Positions 60,611 through 64,000 of a DNA stretch of 64,000 bases are shown here, one piece after another. Position 1 is the stretch's first letter. Each line of letters opens with the position of its first letter. The position numbers and the translations under genes were made by a program. Source of the DNA: Chersky-267 sp963744115 (GTDB lineage Bacteria; Chloroflexota; Limnocylindria; Limnocylindrales; CSP1-4); contig CAVUSI010000002.1 in NCBI GenBank assembly GCA_963744115.1, forward strand, positions 715,384 to 779,383, given 5' to 3'. The notes below the pieces were generated by a model. That model made no database searches, was not told the origin of the DNA, and saw nothing but the letters and a program-made list of their open reading frames with translations.

Positions 60611-61843
60611 TCATGAATGTTTGGAGACGTAGTTGGTCAGGTAGTCGGAGACTTCTAGTATTGGTTTAGATCCGTGGAGGTCGGGAGTGACCACGTCGTC
60701 GTGGAGGGCGTACTTCACGGATTGCTTTAAGAGGGCGGCTTCTTCGGGCCAGCCCAGGAAATCCAACATCATGCTGGAGGCTAAGACGGAACCGAAGGGG
60801 TTGGCGATGCCCTTTCCGGCAATGTTGGGGGCAGAGCCGTGGACGGGCTCGAAGAGAGAGGTTTGGCCGGGGTGGATGTTGGCGGAGGGAGCAAGGCCGA
60901 GGCCGCCTGCCAGTTGGGAGGTGAGGTCGGAGATGATGTCGCCAAACATGTTGTTGGTGACGATGACATCGAACTGGCGCGGGTCGCGGACGACTTCCAT
61001 GGCGAGGGTGTCTATATAAAGGTGGCGGGAGTCGACGTCGGGATATTCGGCGCGAAGGGATTTGAAGGTGCGCTGCCAGAGGTCGCCGGCGAAAGTCATG
61101 GCGTTGGATTTGTCGGACATGCAGAGGCGGAGGGGTTTGTGGGTGGAGTGGTGGGCGGGGGGATTCGGCAGCGAGGCGGAGGCAAGACCCGACGATGAAC
61201 CCGCAGGGCTCGCAGACCCGCCTTCGCTGGGGCTACGGCGGGCGAGGTCGCCCTGCGCTGCAGGGTGGGCGTTGAGGCCGGAGCCGCGGCAATAGTTGAA
61301 GGCGAAGCGCAGGATGCGTTCTACCCCTTTGCGGGTGTTGATGTCCTCCTGGGTGGCGATTTCGTCGGGAGTTCCCTTTTTGAAGAAGCCGCCGGCACCG
61401 GTGTAGACGCCTTCGGTGTTTTCGCGGAAGACCATCATGCGAATGTCGTTGGGGATGCGATCTTTGAGCGGCGTGAAGCGCTCGTGGAAGAGCTCGGTGG
61501 GGCGGGCATTGACGTAGAGGTCGAGCTTGAAACGCAGGCCAAGGAGAATATCGGCGGCGTGCTGATTGGAGGGGACGCGAGGATCGCCGAGCGCGCCGAA
61601 GAGGATGGCGTCGAACTCATCGCGAAGCATTTCGACGGCGCCGTCGGGGAGCGTAATTTTTTCGCGGAGGAATTTGTCGGCGCCCCAGTCGAACTCGACG
61701 AACTCGACGTGGCGGTGGCGTTTGGCGGTGGCGGCTTTGATGACGTTGACGGCGACGGGCGTGACTTCTTTGCCGATGCCGTCGCCGGGAATGACGGCGA
61801 TGCGCGCGTGGGTTCCACCTAGGCGAAGAGGAATGTTAGGCAC
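60611..61843 (-). CDS. Isopropylmalate/isocitrate dehydrogenase-family enzyme with ~48-residue insertion
   Basis: GTG 61843 gives 410 residues. The beta-decarboxylating dehydrogenase pattern is clear: RIAVIPGDGIGKEVTPVAVNV, ILFGALGDPRVPSN, MMVFRENTEGVYTGAGGF, LCMSDKSNAMTFAGDLWQ and the metal-site signature TNNMFGDIISDLTSQLAGGLG. Nearest families are 3-isopropylmalate and tartrate dehydrogenases. Between FAFNYCRG and KPLRLCMSDK there is an extra stretch of about 48 residues (GLNAHPAAQGDLARRSPSEG onward, Ser/Ala/Pro-rich) absent from relatives. The insertion is in frame and sits in a surface loop region. Confidence 0.9.
   Translation of the reverse strand: MPNIPLRLGGTHARIAVIPGDGIGKEVTPVAVNVIKAATAKRHRHVEFVEFDWGADKFLREKITLPDGAVEMLRDEFDAILFGALGDPRVPSNQHAADILLGLRFKLDLYVNARPTELFHERFTPLKDRIPNDIRMMVFRENTEGVYTGAGGFFKKGTPDEIATQEDINTRKGVERILRFAFNYCRGSGLNAHPAAQGDLARRSPSEGGSASPAGSSSGLASASLPNPPAHHSTHKPLRLCMSDKSNAMTFAGDLWQRTFKSLRAEYPDVDSRHLYIDTLAMEVVRDPRQFDVIVTNNMFGDIISDLTSQLAGGLGLAPSANIHPGQTSLFEPVHGSAPNIAGKGIANPFGSVLASSMMLDFLGWPEEAALLKQSVKYALHDDVVTPDLHGSKPILEVSDYLTNYVSKHS
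61142..61285. repeat. In-frame insertion inside the dehydrogenase gene
   Basis: About 144 bases, coding a low-complexity Ser/Ala/Pro/Gly stretch. It contains CTGCGCTGCAGGG and CTTCGCTGGGGCTACGGCGG, unlike the neighbouring coding sequence in composition, and probably derives from a dispersed repeat. Confidence 0.5.
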
Positions 61844-62113
61844 GGGAGTGGCTCCGATGCGGATGGAAATGAGTACGGGGTACGTTAGCACAATTGTTGG
61901 AGCGCGCGTGAAGGGCGGAGCGAAAAACGGTTTGCGGAGCGCGGTGTAAGTAGGAACGGCACAGGAAACGGCAGTGGTTCCGCAACGAAGTTTCTGAGTA
62001 ATCCAAGTATTTGATTCCCCTACCGTTGGCCCCTTTTTGAGGTACTGAGCAAATTCGCATTGCATTTTGTGTGTGGACATCCGGCTTAATCTGAGATAGT
62101 ATATTCATCTCAG

Positions 62114-62461
62114 ATGAAGAAACCAGTTGATTCTGCTTTTCATCGCTCTAGCCTCTCGCCTTCCGAACGCAAATTTCGCTCTCGGGTCGCGCAGCTGGCT
62201 TCCAGCCAGTGGTTTCTTCGCGGCACCCTCTCCGAACGCTTTCGCAAGTGTGGTAAGTCGAACTGTCATTGTGCACAAGGCGATCCACACAAGTCCCTGT
62301 ACTTAGTTCAGAGTCACGCGGGGAAACCACGCCAGATCTGTATTCCCAAGGTATGGGAACAACGGGTTCGCCAAGCCGTAAGCAGTTACCAGCACATGCA
62401 GCAGTTCATCGAAGAAGTTTCCGAGTTGGAATGGAAACGTCTTCGGGAAAGGAAACGATAA
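62114..62461 (+). CDS. DUF6788-like transposase-associated protein
   Basis: This 115-residue basic protein has FRKCGKSNCHCAQGDPHKSLYLV, a C-x4-C-x-C zinc-knuckle-like motif, and a helical tail (QHMQQFIEEVSELEWKRLRERKR). Such small proteins precede transposase genes in certain IS elements and probably assist DNA binding. The transposase start lies within its last 31 bases. Confidence 0.75.
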   Translation: MKKPVDSAFHRSSLSPSERKFRSRVAQLASSQWFLRGTLSERFRKCGKSNCHCAQGDPHKSLYLVQSHAGKPRQICIPKVWEQRVRQAVSSYQHMQQFIEEVSELEWKRLRERKR

Positions 62462-63698
62462 ACGTTCTCCGCCGCCTGATTGCCTACTCGGAAAAAATCT
62501 TCGCTCTCTCTGCAGATATCCTCACGCAGGTTTCTGATCGGAGATTAGAACCACGCATCCCCGCGGCGGCGGTCGTGAAATCGGCTTTAGTGTTGTTCTG
62601 GGCCCGCATGGGCAGCATCAACGCCTGGGCCCAGATCGGTGGCCGGGCCCACTTGGCCGAGTTCGGCTGGCCGAGCCCGCCTGCAGCGCAGACACTCTAG
62701 GGCGGGTCCATGCACTACTGGACGCCGACGGGCTGCGGCAGGGGATACACCAGGTTTATGAACGTCTGAAACGCAACAAGGCGCTACCCGATCTTTACGG
62801 GCTGGGCGTCGTGGTTCTGGACGGCCACGAAAACCACGCGAGTTACTTGCGCCACTGTTCCGGTTGCTTAGAGCGCACCATTCATGGAGAGAAAGACGAT
62901 CGCATCCAGTTTTATCACCGGCAAGTCACATTGCTGTTGCTGCCCGGTGCGCCACCGGGACGTGAGGCGGTTCGTTTGCTCCTGGATCAGGAGCCGCAAC
63001 GACCTGGAGAAGATGAAGTGCAAACGGCGCTGCGTTTATTGACGCGCGTGATCCCTGCCTATCCGCGCGCCTTTACTTTGGTGCTGGCCGACGCACTCTA
63101 CGCTCAAGCTCCTTTTTTCAATTTTCTCCTGGCTCATGGCAAACACGCACTGGCCGTTCTCAAGGATGAACGACGCGATCTGTATCAGGATGTCGCGGGA
63201 TTGTTCCAGCACGTAGCGCCGCAACCGGGTCGCTACCGATCTCGCCAGTGCTGCTGGTGGGATTTTCCGGACCTGCTCTCTTGGCCGCAGGTGCAAACCC
63301 CGGTGCGTGTCGTTCGTTCTCTGGAAACCTACTCGGTACGCCGGCAACTCGATAAGCGGGACGATCCGCAAAGCAGTGACTGGATCTGGGTGACGACGCT
63401 ATCGCCTACCGTTCCCGTCGAGCAGGTCGTCCGTTTGGGACACCAGCGATGGGATATCGAGAATTATGGCTTCAACGAGCTGGCCAACGAATGGCACTCC
63501 GATCATGTCTACATGCACAAGCCCGGCGCCATCGAGTGCTTCTTGCTCGTAGCCTTCCTTGCTTATAACGTCTTTCATGCTTTTCTGGCCTTGAATGTGA
63601 AGCCTGCCGCACGAAAGGGCGAAACTCAAATCTTCTGGGCTCGACTCATCGCCGCCGAGCTTTATAGCGAACTGACTCCCGTCGGCATGTCGCCCTGA
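62431..63698 (+). pseudogene. DDE transposase (IS4-superfamily-like), frameshifted
   Basis: ATG 62431 overlaps the upstream gene. The first part ends with a premature TAG at 62700; reading continues in the next frame from GRVHALLDADGLRQGIHQVYERL. Catalytic-site candidates are VVLDGHENHAS, TLVLADALYAQ and RWDIENYGFNELANEWHSDH, a Y/W...E arrangement like that of IS4-type transposases. The break is near 62,685. About 422 residues if repaired. It could be programmed frameshifting, decay or sequence error. Confidence 0.78.
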
Positions 63699-64000
63699 GA
63701 TTATTTCGCGTTTCCTCCAGAACCTCTGCTCATCCTGGGGACCTGCAAGGAGGTCCTTCTGCCCGTGGCTGTTCGCGCGGCGCTGCCGCCCTTTTTCTCC
63801 TCTCAAAACGCAGTGCGAATCTCCTGGCTCTCGGCCTCCACGCCTAAAAACGCGTTATCCTGCCCCTAACCTACCTATTTCCCTCGCCACCCGTTGCTCG
63901 TTGCGGAATCGTTGAGGAAACGGGAAATTTGTTGCGAGGAAATGGCGAAAAGCAGAACATGGAGAAAGAAGACGGAGATTTCCCGGTGGTACCCCGCGAT
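63699..64000. other. Region after the second IS
   Basis: No gene can be supported before the window ends. A GACCTGCAAGGAGGTC hairpin lies at 63741-63756. Confidence 0.4.

Larger units (their letters stand above)
61976..63911 (+). mobile_element. Second insertion sequence with accessory gene and split transposase
   Basis: Two same-strand genes (DUF6788-like and DDE transposase) are bracketed by a possible short inverted repeat: TTCCGCAACGA at 61978-61988 and TCGTTGCGGAA at 63899-63909. No target duplication could be recognised, so exact ends are uncertain. Confidence 0.55.

Overview
The window reads as three unrelated genomic segments joined end to end, probably a chimeric metagenome contig. 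Segment A (1 to about 25,905) is very GC-rich. It has compact genes with many leaderless starts (a TAnnnT -10 box six bases before the start codon), and its gene mix would suit a Chloroflexota-like soil bacterium. Segment B (about 25,905 to 40,575) is also GC-rich but looks actinobacterial (possibly Thermoleophilia). It is full of single-base insertions that break nearly every gene. Segment C (about 40,580 to 64,000) has lower GC and looks like an Acidobacteriota genome (glyQ/glyS, ppdK, a carboxypeptidase-regulatory TonB-type receptor, DUF3011 protein), with a dense population of dispersed palindromic repeats. All taxonomic assignments are inference. The two joins are supported by truncated genes: a UvrD-type helicase N-terminus running into the middle of a thiolase near 25,905, and an S9 peptidase losing its N-terminal part near 40,575.

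Segment A holds a winged-helix protein cut by the window start, a diguanylate cyclase, a frameshifted MFS transporter, a GH18 protein, a GH1 beta-glucosidase, a voltage-gated-type K+ channel, a SRPBCC protein, a C39-like peptidase beside a frameshifted MurJ, and a nitrilase-family hydrolase. A MerR regulator overlaps a VWA-domain gene, followed by a VOC protein, a PPOX protein, a cold-shock protein, a TPR/adenylate cyclase, an SGNH hydrolase, a macrodomain protein, a NERD-type helicase and a pair of small paralogs. Three different palindrome families form arrays, and each family occurs as a pair of arrays bracketing one gene or gene block: the K+ channel, the hydrolase-MerR-VWA-VOC block, and the NERD helicase.

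Segment B holds catabolic genes (thiolase, aldehyde dehydrogenase, phenylacetate-CoA ligase-like, enoyl-CoA hydratase, EthD), a glycosyltransferase, a TetM-like ribosomal protection GTPase and two cyclic-nucleotide-binding proteins. A small SelT/SelW/SelH-type (Rdx) gene has its redox motif reading CPT-TGA, a candidate selenocysteine site. About 20 tRNA or tRNA-like genes follow, all on the minus strand between 36.3 and 38.8 kb, with a DIP1984-family gene and a small Arg-rich gene inside the array.

Segment C starts with a DUF3857/transglutaminase/TPR gene split by an IS with an 18-bp target duplication. Next come the TonB-type receptor, ppdK, a GIY-YIG gene, glyS, glyQ, recO, a DUF3011 secreted protein, a rhomboid protease, an isopropylmalate/isocitrate dehydrogenase and a second IS. 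A 14 to 16-bp palindrome (GTCGGCGCGCCGAC) occurs more than a dozen times. It lies between genes and also in frame inside glyS and glyQ, where it encodes VGAPT, and it abuts the recO start. This resembles the protein-coding palindromic elements known from Rickettsia.
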